Assembly (NCBI GenBank): GCA_022885665.1
Contig: JAGQDJ010000051.1
Coordinates: 62,001 to 126,000 of the forward strand
From: Triops longicaudatus
Taxonomy: Eukaryota; Arthropoda; Branchiopoda; Notostraca; Triopsidae
Direction of reading: 5' to 3'
Length of the DNA stretch: 64,000 nt
Below the pieces are notes generated by a model. That model was not told the origin of the DNA. It made no database searches and worked only from the letters and a program-made list of their open reading frames with translations. A program made the position numbers and the translations under genes. Below are positions 1 through 13,400 of the stretch, one piece after another. Numbering within the stretch: position 1 is the stretch's first letter; each line of letters begins with the position of its first letter.

Positions 1-1347
1 TTGAGGCTAAAAATGTGACGGAGCGATAGTTGTAAGTAGTATGAAAACTAGCACAAAAATAAGTCCAACTCAGTCTCTGAATTCCAATCAAGACAAGTTG
101 GCATGTCTGGGCGGTGAAAGTTTTGGCGGTAATGTGTGCTAAAATAGCTGGCTATCCTGGCAAGTTTGCAATATTCATGCCAGCAAGCAGAATGGCCCAA
201 GCGCACAGCTCGCAGCAAAAGCTGCAAACTATAGCTTAAGGTGTGGTCCGTTATTTTAAAGACGTTGTTTTTAGCCGCAGTGCAAGTTAACAATGAAATT
301 ATACGTGTTTTAAAAGCGTTTGTCTCGTTTTTTGTGCGATTGCACTTCTTTGGGTATATTATAATGGGAGCTTGTCTGGTTCTCCTCCCTAATTATATTC
401 TTCCGTTCGCGTAATGATAATTCTGCGGTAATCTGCCTAGCAACGCTTGTCTGAAACTTTGCTATCTTCCTTGGCTACACAGCATTTCAGTGTAGGACGA
501 ATCGTCGACGGGATGTAGGACGAATCGTTGAACGTTCGCGTTCTTATTTGAGACGAGGATGGAAAGAAATTTACTTTAAAAATAGGTTAGTAATACCTAC
601 ATAACACACTTTATGAGATATTTGGGTACATTGGATCCAGGTTTCTCGACTGGACTGATTACTGGCGATACCAATACTGATTCACGGGTTACTAATAGCG
701 AATTCAGTTGGGAACGTAGTGCTGCACTTTTCGGCAACGAATGCGTTCAACATCTTTATAAGAAAGTAGGATGTTTGACCAGATGCAAGGAAAAACACAG
801 CGAGAAGATTTCGCACGAAATGGTGTACTTGCCCGGGACATTTGGGAAGTATGACTTAAGGTGTAGATCGTCAGCTGGTCGTGGGCGGACGGACCCCCGA
901 ATGAAGACTTTCGATAATTAAATGAGTTGTCTGGACGATTCAAAGAAAATCATCCAGACAACTCTGGGAAAGAAAATCATATTACTCTTATATGGGCACA
1001 GTTGGATTTACCTGACTTAATAGCTGTTCGACGGTACCATGGTTTCTCACATCTTCATGTGGACTAAACTGGCCCATTCTCGTTCAGAAATGCAAGACTC
1101 ACAATATCTCTAAACTACCCACACCTACCTTAAAAAATACTGTAAAAGCAAGATCTTTGCCAATGAAAAATGGAAAGAAATTGGTCAAAATATCTCACTA
1201 AACTTCTAAGATCAGGCATCACCCCCTCAGTGAAACTCACCTGCCAGCTCAAATCTGGAAAAAAAGTAATTTTGACCATAATCAAACTACTTTGTGTCGT
1301 TATGCCACTCAATAATTCTTGTACTCCATAAAGAAAGCTCACTGCAG

Positions 1348-1464
1348 TGCGCCGAACAGGCCAGGCAAGACCTCGCACATGTTTTCTACCAAGGCAGATG
1401 GCTAAACCAGCAACGTGCAATACTCATAAAAGAACTAACCAAACTAAAAGTGCAAGAGGCTTAA
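1348..1464 (+). other. Coding-like fragment, possible terminal exon
   Basis: A 38-codon frame follows a good acceptor (CTGCAG) and ends in two consecutive TAA codons. It reads as an amphipathic, charged peptide (CAEQARQDLAHVF... ending KELTKLKVQEA) with the look of a helical C-terminus. A second coding-like patch (YCKSKIFANEKWKEIGQ) lies upstream at about 1.14-1.20 kb in another frame. No family is recognised and no upstream exons are certain. It could be the 3' end of a gene starting left of the window, an old transposon remnant, or chance. Confidence 0.2.
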
Positions 1465-1674
1465 TAATCTCGGAACCATACTCTAGTGTTGCCCATCTCA
1501 TTAAAAAAGCTACCTCAATTTACAAAGGAAAAATACGCCCATTGTAAATTAAGTTACTCAGTAACTGCAAAACTGTATTGCACCAAACTACTTCATAACT
1601 AATCTGTATATACGTATCGACGCAAGAATCTCAAGACAAACGCCTGCAATGAGCTTTCGCTCAACGTTCATATT

Positions 1675-1701
1675 TTATTATTATTGTTATTATTATTATT
1701 A

Positions 1702-1790
<89 letters not shown>

Positions 1791-1791
1791 T
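1675..1791. repeat. (TTA)n microsatellite
   Basis: About 117 bp of nearly uninterrupted TTA triplets, with two G-for-A/T interruptions near the 5' end. It is low-complexity sequence; the frame through it translates as poly-Tyr and is not a gene. Confidence 0.97.
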
Positions 1792-4461
1792 TAAAATAAA
1801 ACTGTCTCAGAGAGTCCTACAGGCGCAGTTACAGGTCTGAAGTCACAGGTCTGAGTTCTTAATGCAACGCACGGTACTACCATCTGAATAAAATTCGAAA
1901 ACAATGGCAACTGACTTAAAGCTATTAACCCTGGGCAATTAACCTTGGTTCAATATTACACAGTTCACTTTGTGTTTTCTGTATTGGTGATTTAGTTGCT
2001 GCTTTTTAGTTGCTTGTTTGCATTTCCTCTGGTATCTAAAGGTGTTAACGACATATCACCTTATTAGTGCTGGTTCGGCGCGGTAACACCTAACTTGGCC
2101 CGCTCCAATGCCATCTAAACACGTATAAGAGAGCAAAAGAAGCACTGCTTAAGACCCGGTATATGCAAACACCTTACTGGAGAATAACATGGGAATTCTC
2201 AAGCATCGTACTAGAAAAAGGGTTCAAATATCAAAGAAATTATTGTGACAGTAATGTTGGTGTTGTAGATATCTAGTGCACCCGACTAAGATTCTCTTCA
2301 AAAAGTTTTTACTAAATTTGTGAATTACTATTTAATTTTCTACTTTTATTATTCGGACAAATGAAAATCAGGCAAACTGGTTCTATTTTTTCAATTAAAG
2401 TGTAAAGAGAAACGAAATTGGTCAGATATTTTTTGTAATATAGAGTCTGAAAATTTCTGGTTTTGTGTGACAATATTGGGATGTGCCTCTTTCCAGAGTT
2501 TATATTTGACTTCACGCAACCTCTTTTGTAATTGTTGGAAACTTACTCGAAGGAAACGTTGCCCCTATCTTGTATTTTTTAATAATACTGAGATTTGTGT
2601 GTACTGGAGCCTTAACAAACACGACTGTCTCCACTAGGTGAACACGTGCTATGGCCCGTGATGAAACAGTCAGTACCATTTAGGTTCAGCGTTAGGCGTC
2701 GATGTTTCCTGGTAGAAATGTTTCTCATGGTGCGAAGTGTGTATGTTGTAAGACGAGACCACAAACTGCCCATATCCTCGAAGTACTACGTTCTACAGTG
2801 AGGAACAAGCAACAACTAAGTGTAGCGTAAAAATGCCACCTTGGACTGTTCTCTTTTATTCCCCTGTTCATATCTAACCCCGTTTATGGTAAGGGATATT
2901 CTACTCTTCAATGAGGGACGACATATCAGTGACTCCCAAACCTGGCATAAAAGGCCCATCAATCTAACCTCTTTAATTAAATTAATTACAATGTTCTAAG
3001 ACGAACAACATCGATTATCCGACGTATGATCGTCTGCTGCATTCTTTTAAACCGAACGCCTAGTAACTTAGTCCAGGCTGGTAAGTCTTCCTAGGATGAT
3101 GACCTACCGTGTTGCTGTTCACTTTCACTTTACTAGCAAGGCCTTCGTACATTCTGGCCCAATTAGACCAATAAACTCATATCATTCACCTCGGCCGTAC
3201 CAGAAGCTACCGTTACTACCGTTACATAAAGAAACAAGCATACGAGTGAAAATTTGACCAGGTCGTGAAGGTACAAGGTCTTGAAGGCAAAGAATACCAG
3301 ATACAAAGGTCATGTCAAATAACGCGATCTTCATTCTTGCAGACGGAGGAAGTGCTAGACTGATTGTAAATGAAGGAAATATTTCTGGTGAACATGTTTC
3401 TGTCTTCAATGTTTCAGTATACCTCGTCAATAAATGTGTGTTGAATACGTGTTTGCAGTGAAAAGGCTGCTGTCTCAAAATGTTAGTGTTATAGACGCTA
3501 GCTTGGTATTTACCTTCAACTTTTAGGGCTTCCTAGGCAACACCTTGAAAGAGAATACACTTGCAATAAGTTAGCTTACAAGTTCCAGCATTTTTGTAAT
3601 GAAGCTCCTACTTTGTTTCTTTCTTGTATCAGAGCTCCGAATGACCGCACTAAGAAGTCCGCAAGTGTCCTTCGTTCCCCGAGATAGTCATTCTACCCTT
3701 TACTTTGTGTTCGGCTGTGAGCGATATTTTATTTAGTATTTAAGTTACTGATAGTTAAGGAAGCAACTTTATCTTACTTATAAGCAAGGCATTCTGAGCA
3801 AAAATGTGGGAAACAGTAGGAAAGTCTAATAACTAAAGTTAGAATGTCTAACGAGTTAGATGCAGTCGGAAATACGACGAAAGATTGAATACAATGATGA
3901 CACTTTTATAGAAAAGGTTAGACTATCCGTATGAGCCTTTTTGTGCAAGGCACGAACGTCTATAATTTTCGCAGAAAGAGACATTGGTTTACTAATTTTT
4001 ATTCTGTTATACTAAATCTTAGAGTTTAATCAAATCGATCTGCACCTCAATCCACCGACAGTTTCAATTTTTGCACGATTGTTTGTGGTACGGTTCTGCA
4101 ACCATACTTTGGATCCCGTTCTCAAAGTTACCACGTCTCAACTCGCAAAATTATGTGCAAAGCTATTCTCTTTTCTTATGGCGCCAGATTAAAACCACAA
4201 CGATTTTTGTTAGGATACTTATGTACTTCGAAGTGCTGGCATTTTCTGTTCGCACCTTGGAGACGCAATTTAATTTACTTAAAATAAAAACTATTTAACT
4301 AAACTTAGCAATAGCAACCGGAAAACCTCTAAGTAGGTCTCCTGCTAGGATGTGTATTGTTTTAACACACGACTAATCTGAGAAGTTATTGTTGATGGCG
4401 ACAATTTTAGTACTAATAAGATTATTGACTGTTTAGGTGAAAAAGCTGACGAAGTTTCCAT

Positions 4462-4477
4462 GAAACGCCGGCGTTTC
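4462..4477. repeat. 16-bp perfect palindrome
   Basis: GAAACGCCGGCGTTTC is its own reverse complement, and a related GAGACGCC follows 8 nt later. No role is apparent. Confidence 0.8.
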
Positions 4478-5239
4478 GTACGAGACGCCGTTGATTCTTG
4501 CATTTTATGACAGTTGGTACTAATTTATTTATTAGGCATTAACGTAGTTTCTTTCTGCTTGCGTATTACACCGAAAATATTTAAGGGGCACCTTGAGTAT
4601 TTTTCTGTATCTACTATAAATTTTAGTGGAGAATATTACCGTTCTTTTCCTCCAGAAATTGCTGCATTTATTTAGTTTCACTGAAAAGTTCTTATAAAAG
4701 AGGATCTATTGTTATAATTTCAGAAAATTGAGCAGTTGATTTCGCTGGAGGCATTTTTGTTCACCAGCGCTAGAATGACCGTTTTCTTTCTTAGTTTAGT
4801 GATGTTTTTCTCGCAACAATTTGAGTGCCTCTTACTTAAATACATACAAATTGCTAATTAAAGTTTATTAATTCACATTTTTGCAAATTATATTGGAAGT
4901 TTTAAACGACATTCAAAGACGTTTCCCGAGCAAACATTTCTGAAATACCCTGTTAGCTAATATACTCGAAGTTCAAACAAATTTAGTTCAGGATAACGAT
5001 ATTAACTAATATAACGGAATCCAAATAATGAGAAATAATAGCTAACGCAGAATGGTTGAATGACAAGATAATGACAACAATTTCACTTTTTTTGCTCGTT
5101 AATGCCATTAGCATTCTACGTTCATTTCATTTGTAGTACTGTAATCATTGTGGCACAGTGTTAAGTGAACTACTTCACACCTGCGTGGTAAATTTCACGC
5201 AAATGGCAGCTATTTGTGAATCAGTCACCCGTAACTGAA

Positions 5240-5660
5240 AGTTAATAACTCTAAAAACTAATGTCTCCCAGATTTCAGCTTCTATTATTTCAAGCACCTA
5301 ATGGAAGCAGAAAATTGTACAAAAATGTGGGTAAAATTAAGTTATGTTAGCTTTGATTAAGGTAAGGTTAGCTTTAACTAGGAGGTTTGCCTTAGTCAAG
5401 GTTAAATTCTGTAAAATGAAGCTAGTGTTCTCTAACTCAAGGTTAAGTTTGGTAAACTTATGTCAGTTTAGCCTAGCTTACAGTTAGGATAGGTCAGATT
5501 AAGTTAGGTTAGCCTAATTTAAGGTAGATTAGCTTAAACTAAATTGGGTTAGTCGAATTGAACCCGATTTCCCTTGTGAGACGCACCGTTACCCCAATTT
5601 GAACGAGTTTTACCAATTTGGGGGAATTTACCCACTATCGAGAAGCACTGTGTCACAGTC
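5240..5660. repeat. Dispersed repeat: TTAGG-rich tract ending in a GAGAAGCACTG terminus
   Basis: The core (about 5.34-5.56 kb) is full of degenerate TTAGG / GTTAAG words. It is followed by text shared with about 18.58-18.67 kb (a GAATT(G/T)AAC(C/T)CG stretch, then a TTTACCCACTAT-like segment) and ends at 5,650 with ATCGAGAAGCACTG. Read backwards this is CAGTGCTTCTC, the style of a hAT terminal inverted repeat. A convincing opposite terminus was not found. Confidence 0.55.
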
Positions 5661-6371
5661 TTGTGCGAAGTATTGTTATATTTATGAGTAATAGCTTGCA
5701 CCCAACCTTTAGATGCTTTCTTGGTATTTCGTACGTATTCAAGTGTCGAAACAGGCACTGATATACACTAAAAAAATAAACTTTTCAGAATACTTTCTAA
5801 ACATTCGGTTAGTAACTGCTAATTGAAACCTAGCTTACTAATTTTTGTTCCCAAAGACTATTCGGATGTAATCCATTTCTTGGCTATATTAACGTAAGTT
5901 ACATCTATTTTACAATTTTATTAAAGAAGTGCTAAAGATATGCATTAGGAGGTTAATTCATTAGAATGATAGCAGCTTGAAGTATAATACCAACTGAGTT
6001 TGTAACGAGTTCGATGTTAGATTAGTGTCAACTGATAAGATGATTAGACTACTAATCTTTGTAGCACACCAGTTACAAGAGAATTGAGGCGGCAACTGCG
6101 GTTCAAATATTGCGTGATTAACCCAATTCTCGCCATAAGAAGATCATGTATGAGGCTAAACCGTCTTCAAAACCTCCCGTGCATAAATTAGAGTTCGTTC
6201 GTTCGTTAACTTAATATTGGCCAACTAAATACTCAGACCTCCCGACATTTTGGGTAGCCACTACTAAGATATCTCTTAAACTTGCCTTCTTTTACCCCAA
6301 ATCTGGCTTACCAGAGAGTTTGGGCAAATTCAAGGCAAGTGAAAGTCAGTTCAATCCAAATTCAAGAAAAC

Positions 6372-6409
6372 CAATGGGCTAAACAATGGGCTTTAAGTTT
6401 AGCCCATTG
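6372..6409. repeat. Stem-loop with 13-bp perfect arms
   Basis: CAATGGGCTAAAC and GTTTAGCCCATTG are exact reverse complements separated by 12 nt, and the loop repeats AATGGGCT. It is a strong local hairpin with no conserved miRNA seed recognised. Confidence 0.75.
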
Positions 6410-8131
6410 TTGAAATCTCAAAAGTGTAACCCAGTCAAACTGTAACAGTTGCTCTCGGTAATGTAGCATGCACCAAAGTCCCATTGAAGCAACACTTCAA
6501 TAGTTAAGTTGTTCCGATCGCTAATACAGTAACACTATGGCTGATAATTATAACTGTTTCACCACTGTGAATCTGAAAAGACAATAGAATCTGCAAATTG
6601 AATATTGACAAAAAGACTATTTCGACGTTAATTAGACTACAACCTGCACGTTTACCGATTAAAATGTATCTTTTCCGTAAAAAGAAGACTATTGACTCGA
6701 CATGGTACCTGTTACAACTACGCAAACCAAGGTTTTCTACAATATTTTTTTTATAGACGCCTGGATAGACATAGAGCAATTATCGTACAATTAGCCCAAG
6801 TCAAACTGCACTTTAGTGCCCAAGTTATCCCTACTGAAGCCTTCGTACCTCTGAAGACGTTTTTTGACTTAGCCATGAAAGAATTACAAACGACTTAATG
6901 CCAGACTTCCTGATCATTCCCTGTACACAATGTCAATCACTTACACACAACTGGATCACTAGGTTGGAATTAACATGGTAAATGTGTGTATGTAAGTGTG
7001 GGGCAGGTTAAGTGGTCGTTGTGTGGGAATGTTTTTTCTTCTACGTACATATGTTAGTGTGGGTTTTGTAAAGAGTGAAACAAGGTTCGTAGAAGAATTT
7101 CAGAAAGCCGTTCACAAGGAAAATCGGAATGAAAAACTATTTAAATTTGTTTCTCTGAGCATCTTCGGTACAATTTTAATTAAGTTGGATAACGAGGCCT
7201 TTCCCATCGAAGATTGGTGGTTATGAACGAAAACCATTGAGAAACACTGGCCTAGCGATCGGTGCGCAAAGCTTACTGCGAAAACGTCCCACTGTATCCA
7301 AGTCGACTGACTTGGAAGGCAAATGTTAGAATTTTTGCTTAACGTTCGCTTATTCCACTGTTCTGCAAAGTTTTTCGCTACTTACGAAATATTCTTTTCT
7401 GCCTTATGTGAGTAAAGAAAAACAATTCCATTTTATCCCAACCACGACTAATTTATGCGAAGCAGTGTACTTACAGTTAACCCCGTCTCACTCCCCTTTC
7501 AGACAAAATCTGATATTTAACTGCCTTTATCTCTTGCTAATGTAGCATAGCTATATTCCCAAAGTGTCAAATACCAGTTATATTGGATATGCCACTAACC
7601 CTTTTAGGTAATAATCTCTTGACCAGGTTCGGACTGGCTAACTGTCGAGTCAGTCATAACTAAATCTTTACTCCAAATACAAGTTTACGCTAACAATAAT
7701 AGTGTGACACGATCAATCTCAAATTCGCTTGAAGTAAACCATTAGCACCACGCTTGGGTAACTGCCAGTCTTAAAATTAATAAAGTGAATTACTAGAAAC
7801 GAATTTAGCTTGGCTTACATTATAAGCAGCAACGGCTTTAAGTAACAAAAGTCGTTGCCTACCAATCTGAACTACATGAGATGGGAAGATTTGAATACCG
7901 ACTATAGCGTGCTCAGTGTGTTGCAGAATCATCAATATTTAAGGAAGGCTTTTTAACGGAATTTTGAACATATTGTATGTATTCGCATTTAGTAAAATAT
8001 TGGGTACTATTTTCTTCCACAGGTACGACTGAACAATTCGAAAGGCAGCAAGAACAAATGGTACGATTTGAGGAATAAAGCCTTTTTAAACCAAAGGATG
8101 AAGTAAACCATTTGGAGTACACAGTTCATAC

Positions 8132-8357
8132 CTTGGAAGAAAGTTAGAAAAGCCGGCTTGGAAATAAGTGAGGAAGATTGCGGATTGGCAGAAACTTGCC
8201 AACTGGGGGCGGGGCACTCAAACATGTCGTCTATCCCCTTTCGCAAAAGGCTTAACCCGACGATAGCAAACGCCGTGCAAATGAGAACCAGAGAGCAGAA
8301 AAGCGTGAGAGGCCCCCCTTTTGGTTTTTTGCCAGCCCCGGACAGTTTTGGCACATA
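8132..8357 (-). other. Possible exon encoding a transmembrane segment
   Basis: On the minus strand a 75-codon frame in a GC-richer island carries a basic stretch (GKKPKGG), then a hydrophobic run of about 20 residues (LTLFCSLVLICTAFAIVGLS), then RKGIDDMFECPAPSW, as in a signal-anchor protein. It ends at a near-consensus donor (AAG|GTATGA). There is no in-frame ATG at the beginning, so it would have to be an internal exon after a weak acceptor. No family is recognised and no partner exons are seen, so chance is possible. Confidence 0.2.
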
Positions 8358-11300
8358 CTGCTTCCAGTGAAGGCGGTTCAGCCTAACGGGAGATTAAGGG
8401 AGCGAGCTTGCGAAAGCCGCAGTGTGAAAAGGATTAATCTTGTTCCAATGAGTCCCGCTGCCTTTGACAAAGTTGGGTTTTCGGAATTCCAGCTGCAAAG
8501 GCTGGTAATGCGTTACTGTTGCGTCGGGTTCGCGGATCCGCAAGAAACGTTCGACAGAACCATTGAGCCGGCGAGCCGTTAGCGGGCTTTGGAAGGTATG
8601 TTGGAAAGTTTTCGGATTATTTCTCGTGTGTGAAGCCTCAGCTCGCTATTCTCCACTGTCTTGTTTTCCAAACGAATCTAGTAACAAAACGTGTACTGCA
8701 AATCTACTGCATGTGGTAAGCTATTTTCGAATTTTTTTCTATGTCCGCGCATAGCGGTCCCAGCCGGTTTCAGTTCGCGTTGGCAAGTCCAGCCAACAGA
8801 ATGAAAACTTCGATGGCTGGCTAACAGTGAAATTTGAATCAAGGTTATCTCCGAAAGTCTCCATCAGTTCTTGATGGCTGAGGTTTACATTTGGGTAAAA
8901 TCACACTGTTCACTGAAGCCAACAATAAAGCTGACTGCAAGCGGAAAAATGTGAGAAATATGGCGAAAGCGGGATTTCGAGGAGGGGCGGTGCAGGCTTG
9001 CCAGCCACCATCTTGCAAAAATGTGTCAACGCTTCTTCACAGCGGCTCCCCCGTATGGCAGCTTGCAAGACATGTTGGGGTATACAGTGCGTTGAACATA
9101 TGGCGAACTTTTTACACACGAAGCACTAACACCCGTATTAACTTGCAAATTTTGCCAGGATGGAATAAAAGGACGCCAAGCTAGACTTTCAGACGTTGGA
9201 CTCCAGACTCGGAACTCGTATCACAAAACGAGTAAAGCCCAGATTCTAATGGAGGGTCGTGCAGTCATACTATCATGCACGTATACGCTCTGGCAAAGTA
9301 GAGGATATTTTCCCAGCACTTGTTGCACTTTAACAGCCACAATGTTGTTCATGCACATTGTTGCTGACGTATTCTAGGATTGTATGAGGTCTTTGCTTGC
9401 AAATTTAATTGCCTATTAAGCTGAGGATGTAAAAACTGGTTTGAAACGACAATTTGGAAAGCACTCAGCACAGATCAACAATACTACCGGACATATTATA
9501 ATTTCACGCTATATGTTCGGGAAAAGACTATGTCAAGTATCAAGTATATAGTTCACACATAAGCTTCTATATAAATTATTTAAATTTTTTATTCAACGCA
9601 TAGCATATCCAACTTTTCCGTGACTTAACAATGAAGTTTCTTGTGTCTTCATTTCTACACTACATGCTATTTCCGTGAAGGCAGGAATCTGCAAACTGCT
9701 TTTTGAAGAAACGAAAAAGTGGAGACAGAGTGGTCGACGTATTTTCCTTGGGTGTTGAATTGCACGCTGTGAAAACCCCTAAGCCAAGTTTTTATTGCAG
9801 AAAATTCCTTGTCTTTCATCCCAAAAAGGCGGTGCCTAGATGGCAGTAAGTAGAAAAGGGGATAGGGAGGAAGATAAAGGGGGGAAAAGTCCGTTGGCTT
9901 AGCGCGGTTCGCGAATCCGGAGCTTGCGAACCAACCCAAAGCTGAGCGTGGGCGCATTCGCGAAGGTTCAACGTACAAAAATGTTCGCTGGTACCCACCA
10001 GCAAAGAGGGGCAAAGCGAGCGAGGTTCCCCCTTTTTACTTTCCCGCCTTTTCCCTTCTGTGTCATAATTGGAGCTGGCTCGACCCAAGCTCCGCCCGGT
10101 CGGAGTGAGGAGGTGGGGTCAGAGCCAGTTAATCAGCTTCTGGGGTAGCTTTCAGTTTTTTTTCTTGCAGCATTTTACCCTCCCACCCCCCTCTTAGGAC
10201 GTTCCAGAGGCAAAACACTATTGCCTGTCTTAAATCCCTCCCCATACCTACCACTTCTACCTTTGGGGCTAAAGTAAGGCTAAACCGTGGCTAAAGTAAC
10301 ATCAAAAGCGGGTTAATGTTACTTTTTTTGCTAACGAAAATTCCCGCTTGTGAGACAAGATACCATTGTTGTGAACGATTGTATTTCGGTTATGAAGAAA
10401 GATATTTTAAATTTGGCGCGCGGGTTGTGTCTTGCTCGGTTGTTCTACAAGAAGGCAAGACGGTTTCGGTTTGGACTAGCAGACGCTGTAAGCTGCCAAG
10501 CGCTTACGCCATGGAATGCCCGGTGTCTGTCTGTCTGGCCCGCAGCAGCCAGCATTACGCGGATCCGGATCTGCTTGCCTTGCGTCCCCCCATAACCCTC
10601 TACAGTCCAGCAAAACCAAAACCCCAAAGCTTGAGACAGCCCAACTGGCCTGGGTAAAAAGGAGGGGCGTTTGCGCGAGGTCTTGCTCCCTTCGCCAACT
10701 TTCGATCAGTTGGCTTTTGCCGGCCGTCACGTACACTGGTCAAGAAATTCTCTGGCGATTTTGGTTAGTGCGTGAAGCTTTTACAACCTTTTCGCTTTGT
10801 ACACCGTTTCACCCTGGATTTTTAATTACAGTGAAAATCAGATACAAGTTATAAAGTGTGCCTATGCGGATAAACCACAATTTTACTTTTTTTTTAAGAA
10901 AAGAAAAATGTCAATAGCAACCCGTATATGCCAACGCTTCAAGCCAACCCGGTTTTCTCTTTTTTTTGGCTTCTTTTTATGTGCTACGATGGTCTGCTCT
11001 TCTGCTCCAGAAAAAGTGCCTTTAAACACGGATAACTGTGCTAAACCTCGCAAGTCAGGAATAGGAACGACGGCGTCCACGCCCTAAAAATAAAACTCGG
11101 AAAGAAAGAGTCCTGCAAACAAAGCAAGTAGCTTTTTCCTTTCATACAATTTAATTATCGAGGTTCTTATTTTTCTAGGGATTATCGGGACAGAAGCTGT
11201 TTAAGATATTGGCGTGAAAAAAAGAAAGAACTGGTCTTGTCCCCATTTCGCTTTTTCTTGTCTGCTTTTTTTGTAGCGTGTCAAGGATAATGTCGTCCTC

Positions 11301-13065
11301 GAAAACTAGGGACAATTTAGCCCTGAACGTGTTTTTTTTCTGGGTTCGTTTTCAGACTGGTAAAAGTTATTATCGTCAACCTGCTTTAAGAGTATGAAAG
11401 AGGGAAAGAGACAAAAAAGAAGCAAGGGAGGAGGAAGAGTGGAGAGAGAGAGAGCGGAAAAAAAGCAACTTGTGATCATGTCATGTGTATAACGCAGCAC
11501 AAAAGTTGCCCACCGAAACTTTCAACCAAGGAGAACTGAACTGGAGGGGAAGAGTGCGAGAAGGGGCGAAAGGAGGAAAGAGGGAGGAAGAAGGGGGGAG
11601 AGAAAGGATGCTAAGCGAAGGAGAGAAGGGAAATGGAAGTTTCGAAGACGATGAAATGCTTTCATTTATTTATTTTAAATTAAGGAATACGTGAAAGCAA
11701 CGAACAAAAAATTAGGGGATTTATCGATAAATAATGGAAAATAGGTTTGTAGGAGAAACGGGAGAATTTGTAGTACATGAGTGATGGACAGCGAGAAGTA
11801 GTCGATTTAAGTTGGTAGATAAGAGGAACACGAAGACAATAGGTGTTTTATTAGCCAAGTTTTTCTTACTAATTGACGGTCACCACTTAAATAGATTTCT
11901 GTAATGAGCCCCGTGGCCGGTTAAGTTGGATAAGTTCAGAATGGCAGCCAAGTAGCACACTCACTCTTTGTAAGTGCCCTATAGACGTTTACATGCATTC
12001 CTGAGACGTATCTAGCTTACGCTTATTGAACGCCTTTTAAACAATCAGTTGTCTGTGCTGCAAATGTTCATTTAGTTACGCCTAAATTACGTATTTCCTT
12101 AGACGTCTACTACACGTTTATGCCTATAGGTTAATGTGCGTACAGAAGACGCCCGATTTCACGGTGGAAGAACGTATAATGTACATGTTTTTACATGAAT
12201 TTAAATCCTTAAAATTTATATGGATATTAACTATTGCGATAAAAATTATGTGCGAACACAAGAAACTAAATTTACTTAAATTTGTTTCCTGCATCGTTAT
12301 TTTTTTTTAACATTGTCAATCTGCACAACCTAGTATGTAAGAAAAACAATAATTTCCACTCAGACGAAGGCATGTCTGGAGTTGCCTATAAGTGGAAACT
12401 TCTCGTATTGTTTCACACCTCCAAGAACTGCTTTAACATTTAGCTATCTTGGCTGTTTTCTTCTCGGAAACACAAAATCTTCTTGCTAAACTTAAAAAAA
12501 AACATGTATAAACAATTCAAAATAGCCTACGCTGTCATAAAATCCACAGCACAACAACGCAGTTCAACAACTAAATTTAAGCCTTGCTCCTAAAGGGTGG
12601 AATACCTCGTTGCCAAAACTGAAAACTGAGGACGTCACCGGTTTTAAAACAAGCTTGGAATATGGGAACACCGAATTTTTGGGCTAATTTAACCGTTGAA
12701 ATTACAATGCACATAATAATCAATAACGAACGCCTCTTTAAAGTTTATTTTTTGTATATCGAACAGCTATTAGGCGCTTTTTGAGTGAGTTTTTTTTTCC
12801 GTGCATTTAACGCACTTTTCTGCCATTATTGTCTGACTGTAACGTTTGCAAAAGTGCGTAGAACGTCCAACTGTCCAAAATATGTATAATTTTAGTAAGT
12901 CTGCCAATTGAGATGTTAGATTAAGTTAGGTTACGCTCAGATTGGATTAACCCTTTATGGACATAATATTGTGAAATCGCAGTATTTTAGTGAAGAAAGT
13001 TATATAACTCACTTCGGAGTTCGTACCTTTTGAGTAAGGGCTGTGAGACTTTTTTATATTATGAC

Positions 13066-13113
13066 TATAGATATTCGCTTGAGTTCGCTTATAGATGTTC
13101 ATTTGAGTTCGCT
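13066..13113. repeat. Two-copy 24-bp tandem repeat
   Basis: Two adjacent units of the form TATAGAT(A/G)TTC(G/A)(C/T)TTGAG, each completed by TTCGCT. Short and without an obvious function. Confidence 0.7.
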
Positions 13114-13244
13114 TTACTTTCTATGATAGCTTGCCTATTAAAAAATTAAGCAAAAAATTGACGAAATTATCTGCTCAACTCAAGACTGGAGAAAATCACG
13201 ATCGAGCCAGGGTTCACTTCACGGCCAAGTCCCGACAGTCCACA

Positions 13245-13400
13245 AATGGTTAAGTTAGACTAGGTTAAGTTAGGCTAAGTTATGCATAGTTTTCATGTTA
13301 GAGGCGCCTGGAATCAAAACAAGCGGATGGAAACACTGTAATAGTAATGGTACACTTTGACACAATTTCACACTGTTTTTGACCAAACTCACGTCTACTC
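13245..13400 (+). repeat. Dispersed repeat family E, copy 1
   Basis: TTAGG/TTAAG-rich tract followed by a conserved core: GTTTTCA, AGAGGC, GGAATCAAAACAAGC, GGAAACACTGTAATGG-like. The same order recurs at 14.5 kb (plus), 16.1-16.2 kb (minus) and partly at 51.9 kb (minus). Confidence 0.65.

Noticed and set aside
613..921. 102-codon ATG frame on the plus strand
   Set aside because: Has a true ATG and reasonable composition, but no motif, no splice or promoter context, and an overlapping minus-strand frame across most of it. Single frames of this length are expected by chance in 64 kb.
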